A stretch of DNA of 38,770 nucleotides from F23-B02 sp963625655 (lineage in GTDB: Bacteria > Bacillota > Clostridia > Oscillospirales > Oscillospiraceae): positions 1 to 38,770 of the forward strand of contig CAVFTS010000016.1 of assembly GCA_963625655.1 (NCBI GenBank), written 5' to 3'. The notes below the pieces were generated by a model that made no database searches, had not been told where the DNA came from, and saw only the letters and a list, made by a program, of their open reading frames with translations. Positions 13,562-22,897 of this stretch are shown here, piece by piece. The translations under genes were made by a program, and so were the position numbers. Each line of letters opens with the position of its first letter. Positions within the stretch are counted from its first letter, which is position 1.

Positions 13562-15546
13562 TGGCCATTGTAAAAATGAAAAAGCTCCGGCTTATGGTGG
13601 TCAGAGAGCAGAAGGAAGATCTGCTGCGTTCGCTGCAGCTTCTCGGCTGCGTGCAGATAGACGACAACGCCGAGCTTATGCACTCGGAGGAGTTTGCGCC
13701 CTATCTCAGGGAGGAGGGCAGCGCTTCGACGGAGTACCGCTCGGAGCTTTCAAAGTTCGACTCGGCGCTCAAGCTGCTTGACAGGTACGCTCCCGTCAAA
13801 ACGGCGCTTTTTGCGATGCGTCCCGTCGTCGATAAGAAGGACTTCTTCGACGAGAACGAGCTCAATGCCCGTCTTGCGGATGCGGAGCATCTCTTGGAGC
13901 TTGAGGCAAAGCTGCGCAGCATCGCCGCAGAGGAAAGCCGCCTTCGGGGACTGTGTGAGCAGCTTGAGCCGTGGAGGAACCTTGATCTCCCGCTGGAGAC
14001 GTCGGGGACAAAGCGCACCTCCGTGTTCTTGGGCATGCTGCCTGCGGAGGCGAACGGCTCCGAGATCGGCGGCGCTCTGCGTGAAGCGGCGCCGGAGAGT
14101 GAGCTTTTTGAGGTCACCTCGGACAAGGAGCAGCGCTATGTCTGTCTCGTGTGCCTAAAGGAGGAGTGCGATGACGCACTCGAAGTGCTTCGCTCCGTTG
14201 GGCTTACCCTCAGCAGCCTCGGCACGCTTAAAGGCACGGCGGCGGAGAACATTGCGTCACTTAAAGAGAAGCTTTCCGACTGCCGTGAGCAGCGGGAGGC
14301 GTCGGAAAAGGAGGTTCGCTCTTACGCTCCGCAGAGGGAAAACTTCAAGCTCTGCCTTGACCGCATGAACGTCAAGATCGCAAAGGCGGACGCCGAGGCG
14401 AGACTTGTCGGCACGGACAGCGTTCTGTGCCTGTCCGGATGGCTCACCGCCCCGGAGGAAAAGGCGCTTGCCGACTGCTTGGCCGGCTTCGACTGCGCAT
14501 GGGAGCTTGAGGAGCCGGACAAATCCGAATATCCCGAGGTTCCCGTCAAGCTCAAAAACAACAAATTTACCGAGCCGCTGAACATGGTCACCAATATGTA
14601 CAGTCTGCCGCAGTACGGCTCCGTAGACCCCAACCCGCTTATGGCAGGTTTCTTTATCCTGTTTTACGGCATTATGATGGCGGATATGGGCTACGGTCTC
14701 ATAATGATGATCGCTGCTCTGACGGTGATAAAGAAAACGAAACCCAAGGGCGGAATGAAGTATTTCAGCAATCTGCTTTTCGAAGGCGGCGTGTCCACTT
14801 TCGTTATGGGCATACTTACCGGCGGATTTTTCGGCAACTCAATACCGACACTGGTCGGAATGTTCGGCGGAGATACGGGAGCGCTCGGAATACTCAGCAA
14901 TCCGTTTATCGATCCTCTGACGGATACGACGGCGGTACTCGTCGGCGCAATGGCACTCGGCTTTATCCACCTCATGACAGGACTTGTGGTCAACTGGAGT
15001 CTCAAGGCGAAGGACGGCCATTTTATGGACGGTGTGTGGGACGAGGGAACGTGGATGGTCATATTTGCGGGGCTCGCTCTGTTTGTGCTGGACATAGGCA
15101 ATGTCGGAGGCTGGCCTGTACTGCTGATGATCGGCGTTCTGATGCTGTTCTACGGCTCGGGCAGAGAGGCCAAGGGCATAGGCAAGATAACGTCGATATT
15201 CTCCGCCATATACAACGGGCTTACGGGCTGGTTCGGAGATATACTTTCCTATTCGAGACTTATGGCGCTCATGCTTGCGGGCAGCGTTATCGCACAGGTG
15301 TTCAATACGCTTGCGGCGATGCCGTCGCAGGGCGGAGTCAGCGTTATATCACTGCTCGTGTTTGTCGTGATATTCCTCATAGGACACGCACTTAACTTCG
15401 GACTGAACCTGCTGGGCTGCTTTGTGCATGACCTCAGACTTCAGTGCCTTGAGTTCTTCGGCAAGTTCTATCAGGACGGCGGCAAGCCGTTTAAGCCGTT
15501 GGACGTAAGTACAAAATATGTCGATGTGGAAAATCACCTCGGCTGA
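13561..15546 (+). CDS. ntpI: V-type ATPase subunit I (membrane stator)
   Basis: A 661-residue subunit I/a homologue. The first ~350 residues are cytoplasmic, charged and helical and bind the peripheral stalks. The rest forms about seven to eight membrane segments (GFFILFYGIMMADMGYGLIM, FVMGILTGGFFGNSIPTL, and the LSYSRLMALMLAGSVIAQVF segment that faces the rotor). The conserved Arg in the SYSRLMAL segment is positioned as the half-channel residue opposite subunit K's Glu. The gene follows the G/H subunit with a one-base overlap. Confidence 0.95.
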   Translation: MAIVKMKKLRLMVVREQKEDLLRSLQLLGCVQIDDNAELMHSEEFAPYLREEGSASTEYRSELSKFDSALKLLDRYAPVKTALFAMRPVVDKKDFFDENELNARLADAEHLLELEAKLRSIAAEESRLRGLCEQLEPWRNLDLPLETSGTKRTSVFLGMLPAEANGSEIGGALREAAPESELFEVTSDKEQRYVCLVCLKEECDDALEVLRSVGLTLSSLGTLKGTAAENIASLKEKLSDCREQREASEKEVRSYAPQRENFKLCLDRMNVKIAKADAEARLVGTDSVLCLSGWLTAPEEKALADCLAGFDCAWELEEPDKSEYPEVPVKLKNNKFTEPLNMVTNMYSLPQYGSVDPNPLMAGFFILFYGIMMADMGYGLIMMIAALTVIKKTKPKGGMKYFSNLLFEGGVSTFVMGILTGGFFGNSIPTLVGMFGGDTGALGILSNPFIDPLTDTTAVLVGAMALGFIHLMTGLVVNWSLKAKDGHFMDGVWDEGTWMVIFAGLALFVLDIGNVGGWPVLLMIGVLMLFYGSGREAKGIGKITSIFSAIYNGLTGWFGDILSYSRLMALMLAGSVIAQVFNTLAAMPSQGGVSVISLLVFVVIFLIGHALNFGLNLLGCFVHDLRLQCLEFFGKFYQDGGKPFKPLDVSTKYVDVENHLG

Positions 15547-15598
15547 AAAAATAAAAACAAATTAAATTTACGGAAAATAATTTTAGGAGGAAACTATA

Positions 15599-16078
15599 AT
15601 GGGAGCATTTATTGAATCTATCGGCGGTCTTGCAATAGGCCTTCTCGGTGCGGCACTTGCCGCTGTTTTGGCGTGTATCGGCTCCGCAAAGGGCACAGGC
15701 ATCGCAGGCGAAGCGGGTGCGGGTCTCGTTTCCGAGGACCCATCCAAGTTCGGTAAGGCAATGATTATGCAGGTCATCCCCGGCACCCAGGGTCTTTACG
15801 GCTTTGTTATCTGGTTCCTTGCACAGAATCAGATTCTTTCGGTCGGCGCGGATATGACGATCGCACAGGGCTGCCAGTATTTTGCGGCTTGTATGCCCAT
15901 CGCACTCGGCGGCTTGATATCCGCCATCGCACAGGGCAAGGTCGCAGCGGCATCCATCAACATCCTCGCAAAGAAGCCCGACGATTGGTCTAAGGGCATG
16001 ATTTTCTGCATCACCGTTGAGTTCTACGCAATCCTCTGCCTGCTGGCATCCTTCCTCATGCTCAACGGACTGAACTGA
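15599..16078 (+). CDS. ntpK: V-type ATPase proteolipid subunit K, Na+-type ligand set
   Basis: A 159-residue, four-helix rotor subunit made of two fused hairpins. The ion-carrying Glu is Glu141 in TVEFYAILCLL. Around it are Thr63 and Gln64 (PGTQGLYGF) and Gln112 (AQGKVAA). These correspond to Thr64, Gln65, Gln110 and Glu139 that bind Na+ in Enterococcus hirae NtpK, so a Na+-pumping enzyme is predicted. AGGAGG precedes the ATG by 8 nt, the strongest ribosome binding site of the operon, which suits the many copies needed per complex. A 52-nt AT-rich gap separates it from subunit I. Confidence 0.97.
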   Translation: MGAFIESIGGLAIGLLGAALAAVLACIGSAKGTGIAGEAGAGLVSEDPSKFGKAMIMQVIPGTQGLYGFVIWFLAQNQILSVGADMTIAQGCQYFAACMPIALGGLISAIAQGKVAAASINILAKKPDDWSKGMIFCITVEFYAILCLLASFLMLNGLN

Positions 16079-16107
16079 GCTTCTTTCTGTAAGTAAAGGA
16101 TTTGACT

Positions 16108-16707
16108 ATGAACGGTATTGACAGAATCACCGACCGTATCGAGGCGGACGCAAGAGAACAGGCCAAGGCGATAATCGCCGAGGCGGAAGCAAAGTGCGCC
16201 GAGATACGCAAGGAAAACGAAAAAAAGGCGCAGGAGCGCTATTTGGAGCTTATACGCAACGGCACGAAGGACTGCGAAAGCGGTCTTGAGCGCCGCAAAA
16301 GCGCCGCCGAGATGGACGCAAAGAAGAGTGTGCTTGCCTTAAAGCAGGATTGCGTTGCGGAAGCCTTCGACATGGCAAAGCGGCGTCTTGCCGATATGCC
16401 CGAAGACAGCTACGTCGGCTTTCTTGCCTCTCTTGCCGCCTCCGCCGCAGCGGACGGAAGCGGGGAGATCGTCCTCAGCGCGCGTGACAAAGAGCGCTGC
16501 GGCAAAGCGGTGCTTGAGCGTGCGAATGCGGCGCTTGCCGCAAAGGGTCTCACCCCCGCACTGACCCTCGCCGCAGACAGCCGTGAGATAAGCGGCGGCC
16601 TCATCCTCCGCCAGGGCGGCGTTGAGGTCAACTGCAGCATCGAGGCTCTTGTCGAAGCGCTTAAAGGCCCCATGACGGCAGATGTCGCCCGCACCCTTTT
16701 TGAATAA
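16108..16707 (+). CDS. ntpE: V-type ATPase subunit E (peripheral stalk)
   Basis: A 199-residue subunit with an N-terminal coiled coil (EADAREQAKAIIAEAEAKCA, residues about 9-28) and a C-terminal globular domain with ISGGLILRQGGVEVNCSIEA, the usual end motif. It pairs with the G/H subunit. The start is ATG 16108, with AAAGGA 7 nt upstream; a TTG two codons earlier is less likely. Confidence 0.92.
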   Translation: MNGIDRITDRIEADAREQAKAIIAEAEAKCAEIRKENEKKAQERYLELIRNGTKDCESGLERRKSAAEMDAKKSVLALKQDCVAEAFDMAKRRLADMPEDSYVGFLASLAASAAADGSGEIVLSARDKERCGKAVLERANAALAAKGLTPALTLAADSREISGGLILRQGGVEVNCSIEALVEALKGPMTADVARTLFE

Positions 16708-16737
16708 AGGGCGTATGCCGGAAAGGTAGGAAGAGAA

Positions 16738-17742
16738 TTGTCCAACAAAAAGACCACCAGAGAAGATTATCTGTTTTTATCCGCTTTTCTGAGGGCGAAG
16801 GAAGCCAAGATGCTCACCGCCGACAAGGCCGAGCGTATGCTCTCCGCCCAAAGCTTTGACGAGGCTGCGAAGATGCTCGTCGAGTGCGGCTATGAGGACT
16901 TCTCCGGCATGAACGCTTCCGAGCTGCAAAAGGCGCTTTCCGACCGCAGAGACGAGATATTCTGCGATCTTGAGCGCATGGCGCCGGACAAGGAGCTGGT
17001 TGCCATGTTCCGTATGCAGTTTGACTATCACAATGCAAAGACGATCTTAAAGGCAGAGGCTATGAACACTCACCGCAGCGATCTTTTAAGCTCCTGCGGA
17101 CGCATAAGCCCCGAAAGGCTTGAGGCGTGCATACATGACGACAGCTACACCGACTGCCCCGAAATTCTCGGCAAGGCGATCGCCGAAGCAAAGTCCGTGC
17201 TGATGCGTACGGAAAATCCCCAGAATGCGGACTTCGTTTTGGACAGAGCGTATTTTGCGGAGCTTCTCGGCGCCGCAAAGGAGCTTCAAAGCGAGTACCT
17301 CGTGGGCTACGTTCGCATAATGACGGATGCGGCAAACCTCCGCAGCGCCGTGCGTACACGCCGCATGGGTAAGGATGCGGATTTCCTCGCCAAGGCGCTC
17401 ATCCCCGGCGGCGAGGTAGACTGCGACCGCATAATCGCAGCTTACGGCTCGACCGAGAGCCTCACCGCACTTTACGCCGCAGGTCCGCTTGCAAACGCAG
17501 CGGTACTGGGAGCCGCCGCCTTCGAGGGAGGACGGCTCACCGATTTCGAGCTTGCGGCGGACAATGCGGTCACGGAGTATCTCAAGAAGGCAAAGCTTGT
17601 GTCCTTCGGCGAAGCGCCCGTTGCGGCGTACATCGCCGCCGTGAACACCGAGCAGTGCGCCGTCCGCATGATACTCACAGGTATGCTTTCGGGCGTCGGC
17701 TCCGACATTATCCGTGAAAGGCTGCGTGAATTATATGCTTAA
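16738..17742 (+). CDS. ntpC: V-type ATPase subunit C (rotor-stalk adaptor)
   Basis: A 334-residue homologue of NtpC/subunit d, the funnel that couples the central stalk to the K ring. Family features are REDYLFLSAFLRAKEAKML at the N-terminus, MFRMQFDYHNAKTILKAEAM (residues about 88-107) and LVGYVRIMTDAANLRSAVRT. The start is TTG 16738 behind AGGTAGGAAGAG. The end overlaps the start region of subunit F. Confidence 0.95.
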   Translation: MSNKKTTREDYLFLSAFLRAKEAKMLTADKAERMLSAQSFDEAAKMLVECGYEDFSGMNASELQKALSDRRDEIFCDLERMAPDKELVAMFRMQFDYHNAKTILKAEAMNTHRSDLLSSCGRISPERLEACIHDDSYTDCPEILGKAIAEAKSVLMRTENPQNADFVLDRAYFAELLGAAKELQSEYLVGYVRIMTDAANLRSAVRTRRMGKDADFLAKALIPGGEVDCDRIIAAYGSTESLTALYAAGPLANAAVLGAAAFEGGRLTDFELAADNAVTEYLKKAKLVSFGEAPVAAYIAAVNTEQCAVRMILTGMLSGVGSDIIRERLRELYA

Positions 17743-18058
17743 AATTGCGGTTATCGGCGGACGGGAAACGGTCATGGGCTTTACCGCCCTCGGACTTGCC
17801 GCCTTCCCGGTGGCGTCTCCCGCCGAAGCAAAGAAGGTTTTTCGCTCACTGACAAAGGAAAGCGAAGACTATGCGATAATATACGTCGAGGAAAACCTCG
17901 CCGAGGCACTCGGTGCGGAGATCGACAAATACAAAGACAGCCCCAGCCCGGCGATAATCCTTATCCCCGGCAGAGAGGGCTCGATGGGCTTGGGACTTTC
18001 CGCCCTGAACGCTGCTGTTGAGCGTGCGGTAGGCACCAACATTCTCGAAAATAATTAA
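17735..18058 (+). CDS. ntpG: V-type ATPase subunit F (central stalk)
   Basis: A 107-residue subunit F homologue (NtpG in Enterococcus naming). It opens with MLKIAVIGGRETVMGFTALG and has an AKKVFRSLTKESEDYAIIYV Rossmann-like core, with IILIPGREGSMG near the end. ATG 17735 is chosen by family pattern, overlapping subunit C by 8 nt. GTG 17726, closer to GAAAGG, is an alternative start. Confidence 0.9.
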   Translation: MLKIAVIGGRETVMGFTALGLAAFPVASPAEAKKVFRSLTKESEDYAIIYVEENLAEALGAEIDKYKDSPSPAIILIPGREGSMGLGLSALNAAVERAVGTNILENN

Positions 18059-18075
18059 GAAAGTCAGGTATTTAT

Positions 18076-19845
18076 ATGAGCGGAACCATAACTAAAGTAT
18101 CCGGCCCGCTTGTGGTCGCCAGGGGACTTGCGGACGCAAACGTCTCCGATGTCGTAAGAGTCGGCTCTCAGCGGCTCATCGGCGAGATCCTCAACATGAA
18201 CGGCGACAGTGCGTCGATCCAGGTCTATGAGGAGACTTCGGGCCTCGGACCCGGCGCCGTTGTCGAGACGACCGGTATGCCGATGTCCGTCGAGCTCGGA
18301 CCCGGTATGCTTGAGAATATTTACGACGGCATCCAGCGTCCTCTGCCTGAAATCAGAGCGATTGCAGGCTCCACCATCACCAGAGGCACCGACGTCCCCG
18401 CACTGAACCGTGAGAAGAAGTGGGACTTCGTCCCCACCGCCGAGGTCGGCGAAAGGCTCTCCGGCGGCGATATAATCGGCACCGTTCAGGAGACCAGCGC
18501 CATAAGCCACAAGATCATGGTGCCGCCGCAGCTTTCGGGCAGACTCGTGTCCATCACCGGCGGCAGCTACACCGTCACCGAGTGCGTTGCCGTGCTTGAG
18601 GATGACAAGGGCGAAAAGCATGAGCTGACCCTCATGCAAAAGTGGCCCGTCAGAATAAACAGACCCTACTCCCGCAAGTATATGCCCTCCCGCCCGATGA
18701 ACTCCGGGCAGCGTATAATCGACACTCTGTTCCCCATCGCAAAGGGAGGCACCGCTGCGGTCCCCGGTCCCTTCGGCTCCGGCAAGACCGTCGTTCAGCA
18801 CCAGCTTGCAAAGTGGTCGGACGTCGATATAGTCGTCTATATCGGCTGCGGCGAGCGCGGCAACGAAATGACCGACGTTCTCATGGAGTTCCCCGAGCTT
18901 ACCGACCCCCGCAACGGCGAGCCTCTGATGAAGAGAACCGTTCTTATCGCAAACACCTCCGATATGCCGGTCGCTGCCCGTGAGGCGTCCATCTATACCG
19001 GCATCACCATAGCGGAGTACTTCCGTGACATGGGCTACGACGTCGCCGTTCTGGCGGACTCCACCTCCCGCTGGGCGGAGGCTCTGCGTGAGATGTCCGG
19101 CCGACTCGAGGAAATGCCCGGCGAGGAAGGCTACCCCGCATACCTTGCATCCCGTATCGCACAGTTCTACGAAAGAGCCGGCTGTGTTGAGTGCCTCGGC
19201 TCCGACGAGCGCCGTGGTTCGGTCACTGCGATCGGCGCCGTTTCGCCTCCGGGCGGTGATATTTCCGAGCCTGTTTCTCAGGCCACCATGCGTATAGTCA
19301 AGGTCTTCTGGGCGCTTGACAGCTCCCTTGCCTATGCCCGCCACTTCCCGGCAATCAACTGGCTGACCTCCTATTCGCTGTACGTCGATACCCTCTCGGC
19401 ATGGTATGAATCCGAGTTCGGCCCCGAATACATGGAGAACAGAGACAAGACCATGCACATACTCCAGGAGGAGAATGAGCTTCAGGAGATCGTGCGCCTT
19501 GTCGGACAGGATGCGCTTTCGCCCGCAGACCGTCTCACCATGGAGACCGCAAAGATGATCCGTGAGGACTTCCTGCAGCAGAACGCCTTCGTAGACGAGG
19601 ACGCATACTCCTCCTACGGCAAGCAGTACAGACTGCTGGATATGATACTCAGGTACGATGCGATGAGCCGTGAGGCGCTTTCCAAGGGCGCAGACATGAA
19701 GAGCATCTTCGCAATACCCGCCCGTGAGAAGATCGGCCGTGCAAAGATGACCGCACCCGATAAGTACGAGTCGGAGTTTGATGCGATAATCGCAGAGATG
19801 AAGTCCGAAATGGCTCAGGCAATTGCCGGAGGTGAGGAAGCATGA
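18076..19845 (+). CDS. ntpA: V-type ATPase catalytic subunit A
   Basis: A 589-residue catalytic subunit with the P-loop GPFGSGKTVVQ (residues 231-241), GCGERGNEM with the catalytic Glu, the bulge region specific to A subunits (PMNSGQRIIDTLFPI before the P-loop) and ADSTSRWAEALREMSGRLEE. Length is typical. The stop overlaps subunit B's start by 4 nt (ATGA). Confidence 0.99.
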   Translation: MSGTITKVSGPLVVARGLADANVSDVVRVGSQRLIGEILNMNGDSASIQVYEETSGLGPGAVVETTGMPMSVELGPGMLENIYDGIQRPLPEIRAIAGSTITRGTDVPALNREKKWDFVPTAEVGERLSGGDIIGTVQETSAISHKIMVPPQLSGRLVSITGGSYTVTECVAVLEDDKGEKHELTLMQKWPVRINRPYSRKYMPSRPMNSGQRIIDTLFPIAKGGTAAVPGPFGSGKTVVQHQLAKWSDVDIVVYIGCGERGNEMTDVLMEFPELTDPRNGEPLMKRTVLIANTSDMPVAAREASIYTGITIAEYFRDMGYDVAVLADSTSRWAEALREMSGRLEEMPGEEGYPAYLASRIAQFYERAGCVECLGSDERRGSVTAIGAVSPPGGDISEPVSQATMRIVKVFWALDSSLAYARHFPAINWLTSYSLYVDTLSAWYESEFGPEYMENRDKTMHILQEENELQEIVRLVGQDALSPADRLTMETAKMIREDFLQQNAFVDEDAYSSYGKQYRLLDMILRYDAMSREALSKGADMKSIFAIPAREKIGRAKMTAPDKYESEFDAIIAEMKSEMAQAIAGGEEA

Positions 19846-21209
19846 TTAAAGAGTATAAAACCATAAGAGAGATAGCAAGCCCCCTCATGGTAGTCGATCA
19901 CGTTGAGGGCGTCACCTACGACGAACTGGCGGAGCTTGAGCTTCCCAACGGCGAGGTTCGCCGCTGCAAGGTGCTTGAGGTAGACGGTGACAGAGCCGTT
20001 GTTCAGCTTTTCGAGTCCGCACAGGGTATAAACCTTGCCGAGTCGAGAGTGCGCTTTTTGGGTCACCCGCTGGAGCTGGGCGTTTCCGAGGATATGCTCG
20101 GCCGTGTCTTTAACGGAATGGGTCAGCCCATCGACGACGGGCCGGAAATCCTCGCCGAGGCATACCGTGACATAAACGGCCTGCCCATGAACCCCGCTGC
20201 GAGAGCGTATCCCGCAGAGTTCATTCAGACCGGCGTTTCCACCATCGACGGACTGAACACCCTCGTCAGAGGACAGAAGCTCCCCATATTCTCCGCTTCC
20301 GGTCTGCCCCATGCAGCCCTTGCCGCACAGATCGCAAGACAGGCAAGAGTTCTGGGTGACGGCGAGAGCTTCGCCGTTGTGTTTGCCGCAGTCGGCATCA
20401 CCTTTGAGGAGAGCGAATACTTTATAAACGAGTTCAAGCGCACCGGCGCCATCGACCGTACGGTCGTATTCTCGAACCTTGCAAACGACCCCGCAGTCGA
20501 GCGTATATCCACCCCCCGCATGGCGCTGACCGCTGCGGAATACCTTGCGTTCGAGAAGGATATGCAGGTTCTCGTCATCATCACCGACATCACGAACTAC
20601 GCCGAGGCGCTGCGTGAGGTCTCCGCCGCAAAGAAGGAAGTACCCGGACGCCGAGGCTACCCCGGCTACCTGTACACCGACCTTGCAACGCTGTACGAGC
20701 GTGCGGGACGCAGGCTGGGACACAAGGGCTCCATTACCATGATCCCCATCCTCACCATGCCCGAAGACGACAAGACCCACCCCATCCCCGACCTTACCGG
20801 CTACATCACCGAGGGTCAGATCATACTCAGCCGTGAGCTGCACCGCAAGGGCATCGTGCCTCCCGTGGACGTTCTGCCGTCGCTGAGCCGTCTGAAGGAC
20901 AAGGGCATCGGCGAGGGCAAGACCCGTGAGGACCATGCCGGAACGATGAACCAGCTCTTTGCCGCATACTCCAGAGGCAAGGACGCAAAGGAGCTTATGA
21001 CCATACTCGGCGAGGCTGCACTGAGCGACGATGACAAGCTCTTTGCAAAGTTTGCCGACGAGTTTGAAAAGCGCTATGTAAATCAGGGCAACACGACGAA
21101 CCGTTCCATAGAGGAGACCCTGAATATCGGTTGGGAGCTGCTCTCCATTCTGCCCAGAGCGGAGCTGAAGCGCATTAAGCCCGAACTGATAGAAAAATAC
21201 ATGAAATAA
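19842..21209 (+). CDS. ntpB: V-type ATPase regulatory subunit B
   Basis: A 455-residue non-catalytic nucleotide-binding subunit. It has no canonical P-loop, which is normal (LPIFSASGLPHAALAAQIAR in that place). The regions ITDITNYAEALREVSAAKKE and PGRRGYPGYLYTDLATLYER are typical of B subunits. It alternates with A in the hexameric head. Confidence 0.99.
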   Translation: MIKEYKTIREIASPLMVVDHVEGVTYDELAELELPNGEVRRCKVLEVDGDRAVVQLFESAQGINLAESRVRFLGHPLELGVSEDMLGRVFNGMGQPIDDGPEILAEAYRDINGLPMNPAARAYPAEFIQTGVSTIDGLNTLVRGQKLPIFSASGLPHAALAAQIARQARVLGDGESFAVVFAAVGITFEESEYFINEFKRTGAIDRTVVFSNLANDPAVERISTPRMALTAAEYLAFEKDMQVLVIITDITNYAEALREVSAAKKEVPGRRGYPGYLYTDLATLYERAGRRLGHKGSITMIPILTMPEDDKTHPIPDLTGYITEGQIILSRELHRKGIVPPVDVLPSLSRLKDKGIGEGKTREDHAGTMNQLFAAYSRGKDAKELMTILGEAALSDDDKLFAKFADEFEKRYVNQGNTTNRSIEETLNIGWELLSILPRAELKRIKPELIEKYMK

Positions 21210-21222
21210 GGGGTGAAGCTTT

Positions 21223-21873
21223 ATGGCCGGCACAACCGTTACCCCCACAAGAATGGTTCTCAAGCAGCTCAAGGGTCGCTTAAAGACCGCAAGACGGGGT
21301 CACAAGCTTATGAAAGATAAGCGTGACGAGCTGATGCGTCAGTTTCTCGACGTCGTTCGGCGCAACAAGGAGCTGAGATGTCGTGTCGAGGACGGACTTA
21401 CGGAGGCGTTTGCCGCACTTCAGGTGGCGAGCTCCATAATGAGTCCCGAAATGCTGGAGCAGGCGCTTCTGTACCCCCGCCAGAGCGTTGAGCTTGAGAT
21501 GAAGTTCAAAAATATAATGAGCGTAAACGTGCCGCAGTACTCCTTCCGCACCAAAAATGACGATCCCTCGGAGATATACCCCTACGGCTTTGCGCAGACA
21601 AGCGGTGAGCTTGACGATGCGCTGGCGATAATGGCGAGGGTGTTTGAGGATATGCTGGAGCTGGCGCAGGTCGAAAAGACCATGCAGCTCCTTGCGGAGG
21701 AGATCGAAAAGACCCGCCGCAGAGTCAACGCACTTGAGTACGTTATGATCCCCGAGCTTGAGGAGAACATCAAGTACATTTCGATGAAGCTTGAGGAGAA
21801 CGAAAACTCCACGAAGGTCAGACTTCTCAAAGTCAAGGAAATGGTACTCAAAAACGCTCACAACTACTCGTAA
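21223..21873 (+). CDS. ntpD: V-type ATPase subunit D (rotor axle)
   Basis: A 216-residue antiparallel coiled-coil axle. The family start is present (VTPTRMVLKQLKGRLKTARR), as is the long C-terminal helix with RRRVNALEYVMIPELEENIK. It is the last gene of the nine-gene operon; its stop codon abuts the terminator. Confidence 0.97.
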   Translation: MAGTTVTPTRMVLKQLKGRLKTARRGHKLMKDKRDELMRQFLDVVRRNKELRCRVEDGLTEAFAALQVASSIMSPEMLEQALLYPRQSVELEMKFKNIMSVNVPQYSFRTKNDDPSEIYPYGFAQTSGELDDALAIMARVFEDMLELAQVEKTMQLLAEEIEKTRRRVNALEYVMIPELEENIKYISMKLEENENSTKVRLLKVKEMVLKNAHNYS

Positions 21874-21915
21874 AACGAAAAATCCCGTACCGAAAAGGTA
21901 CGGGATTTTTCGTTT
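21873..21915. terminator. Strong bidirectional terminator after the V-ATPase operon
   Basis: A perfect 19-bp stem (21873-21891/21897-21915) with a GAAAA loop. It has A- and T-runs on both sides, so it ends both the V-ATPase transcript and the convergent cupin transcript (stop at 21921). Confidence 0.95.
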
Positions 21916-21920
21916 CAGAC

Positions 21921-22271
21921 TCAGCAGTACAGCACGAGCGCAATGAATACGCAGGGCGCATCGGAGACGTTCTTTATCGAGTGACCCTCGCCGGAGGGGG
22001 TAAAGGACGTGTCGCCCGCATTCAGCGTCGTTACAGTTCCGTTGTCGTTATACTCGGCGCTGCCGCTTAAAATGTGGTAGAATTCGCAGTCACCGTTGTG
22101 GACGTGCCAGCCAAGCTCACTGCCGGCGGGGAGCGTCGTAACGGAGAACACACGCCCCTTGCCCATAAGCTCCGCCGGAGTCTCGATTATCCTGTCAAAT
22201 ATCACGTCGCCGCTGCCGCCGAATAGGGAGCTCGATACGTCGTGCTTATGCTCGTTTGCTCTTTTTATCAC
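21921..22271 (-). CDS. Small cupin-domain protein
   Basis: A 116-residue single-domain cupin. Motif 1 is GWHVHNGDCEFYHILSG, with two His and a Glu as metal ligands; motif 2 includes PSGEGHSIKN with the fourth ligand His. Small cupins may be metal-dependent isomerases, dioxygenases or sensors, and the sequence does not say which. The start is GTG 22271, which overlaps the upstream gene's TGA by 4 nt and has AGAGGA 9 nt before it. It is thus translationally coupled to the LUD-domain gene. Confidence 0.85.
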   Translation of the reverse strand: MIKRANEHKHDVSSSLFGGSGDVIFDRIIETPAELMGKGRVFSVTTLPAGSELGWHVHNGDCEFYHILSGSAEYNDNGTVTTLNAGDTSFTPSGEGHSIKNVSDAPCVFIALVLYC

Positions 22272-22864
22272 AGTCCCAGTTCCTCTTTTATAAGTACGAC
22301 CTCGACCTTTTCCATGTCCCACATCGGCCCCCAAAGCACCGTCAGCGCATTGCAGGCACGCTCCGGACTGCGGCAGTCGTGACATTTGCCGTCTGCCTTG
22401 CAGGGCACCTTTTTGTCAAAGCGGGTGATGTTCTGCACCGCAGCGACGTTTCTCGCACGGTAGAGCGCAGAGTCAAAGTCGGGGCAAATCTTATTTACGC
22501 CGGCGACGATGTACACACGCTTCTTGCCGAAGGTGATGGCGGAGACACGGTTGCCTCTGCCGTCGATGTTCAGAATTTCGCCGCTTTCGGCTATGGCGTT
22601 TGCGGAGCAGATGTACACGGGAGCGGCGTTTGCCTTTTCGAGAGTCTCCCAGCCCGGTTCCTCCCAGTGCCAGTACACACGGCAGCCGGAATCGGTGAGC
22701 TTTTCGTACAGCCCAAGCTGTGCCGCCGTCTTGCAGCCGCCGATGCCGACCTCGGCGCCGTTTATCTCACGGCAGAGGTATTCGGACGCATCACTCCCGG
22801 TATCGAAAACGCTCACGTCAAAATGGCGTGCCTTCAGATTTTTAACGGTTTTTTCGATGTCCAT
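22268..22864 (-). CDS. LUD-domain protein (LutC/YkgG-like)
   Basis: A 198-residue LUD (DUF162) protein. In other bacteria LutC acts with LutA and LutB in lactate oxidation. Here LutA and LutB are absent, so a solo role is likely. Visible features are GIGGCKTAAQLGLYEKL near the N-terminal third, SANAIAESGEILNIDGRGNR in the middle, and a cysteine-rich segment CKADGKCHDCRSPERACN (five Cys) towards the C-terminus, typical of clostridial solo members and possibly metal-binding. The start ATG has GGAGG 8 nt upstream. Confidence 0.82.
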   Translation of the reverse strand: MDIEKTVKNLKARHFDVSVFDTGSDASEYLCREINGAEVGIGGCKTAAQLGLYEKLTDSGCRVYWHWEEPGWETLEKANAAPVYICSANAIAESGEILNIDGRGNRVSAITFGKKRVYIVAGVNKICPDFDSALYRARNVAAVQNITRFDKKVPCKADGKCHDCRSPERACNALTVLWGPMWDMEKVEVVLIKEELGL

Positions 22865-22869
22865 ATGTA

Positions 22870-22897
22870 TTTCCTCCGAATAAAGATTCCGAGGAAA
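22870..22897. promoter_or_regulatory. Imperfect 12-bp dyad over the LUD-cupin start region (operator or RNA hairpin)
   Basis: Arms 22870-22881 and 22886-22897 match at 11 of 12 positions with a 4-nt spacer. The dyad runs from the -10 box to the ribosome binding site, and GGAGG is inside one arm. It could be a repressor operator or, if transcription starts early enough, a hairpin hiding the ribosome binding site. Confidence 0.55.

Noticed and set aside
18064..21272. Two long antisense open frames (464 and 485 codons) opposite V-ATPase subunits A and B
   Set aside because: The sense strand encodes highly conserved subunits; the antisense frames have low-complexity His/Gly/Val-rich products, no ribosome binding sites and arise from GC-rich codon use.
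21921..22864. lutABC lactate-utilisation operon
   Set aside because: Only a LUD-domain gene is present; the coupled neighbour is a cupin, and no Fe-S subunits of LutA or LutB type occur.
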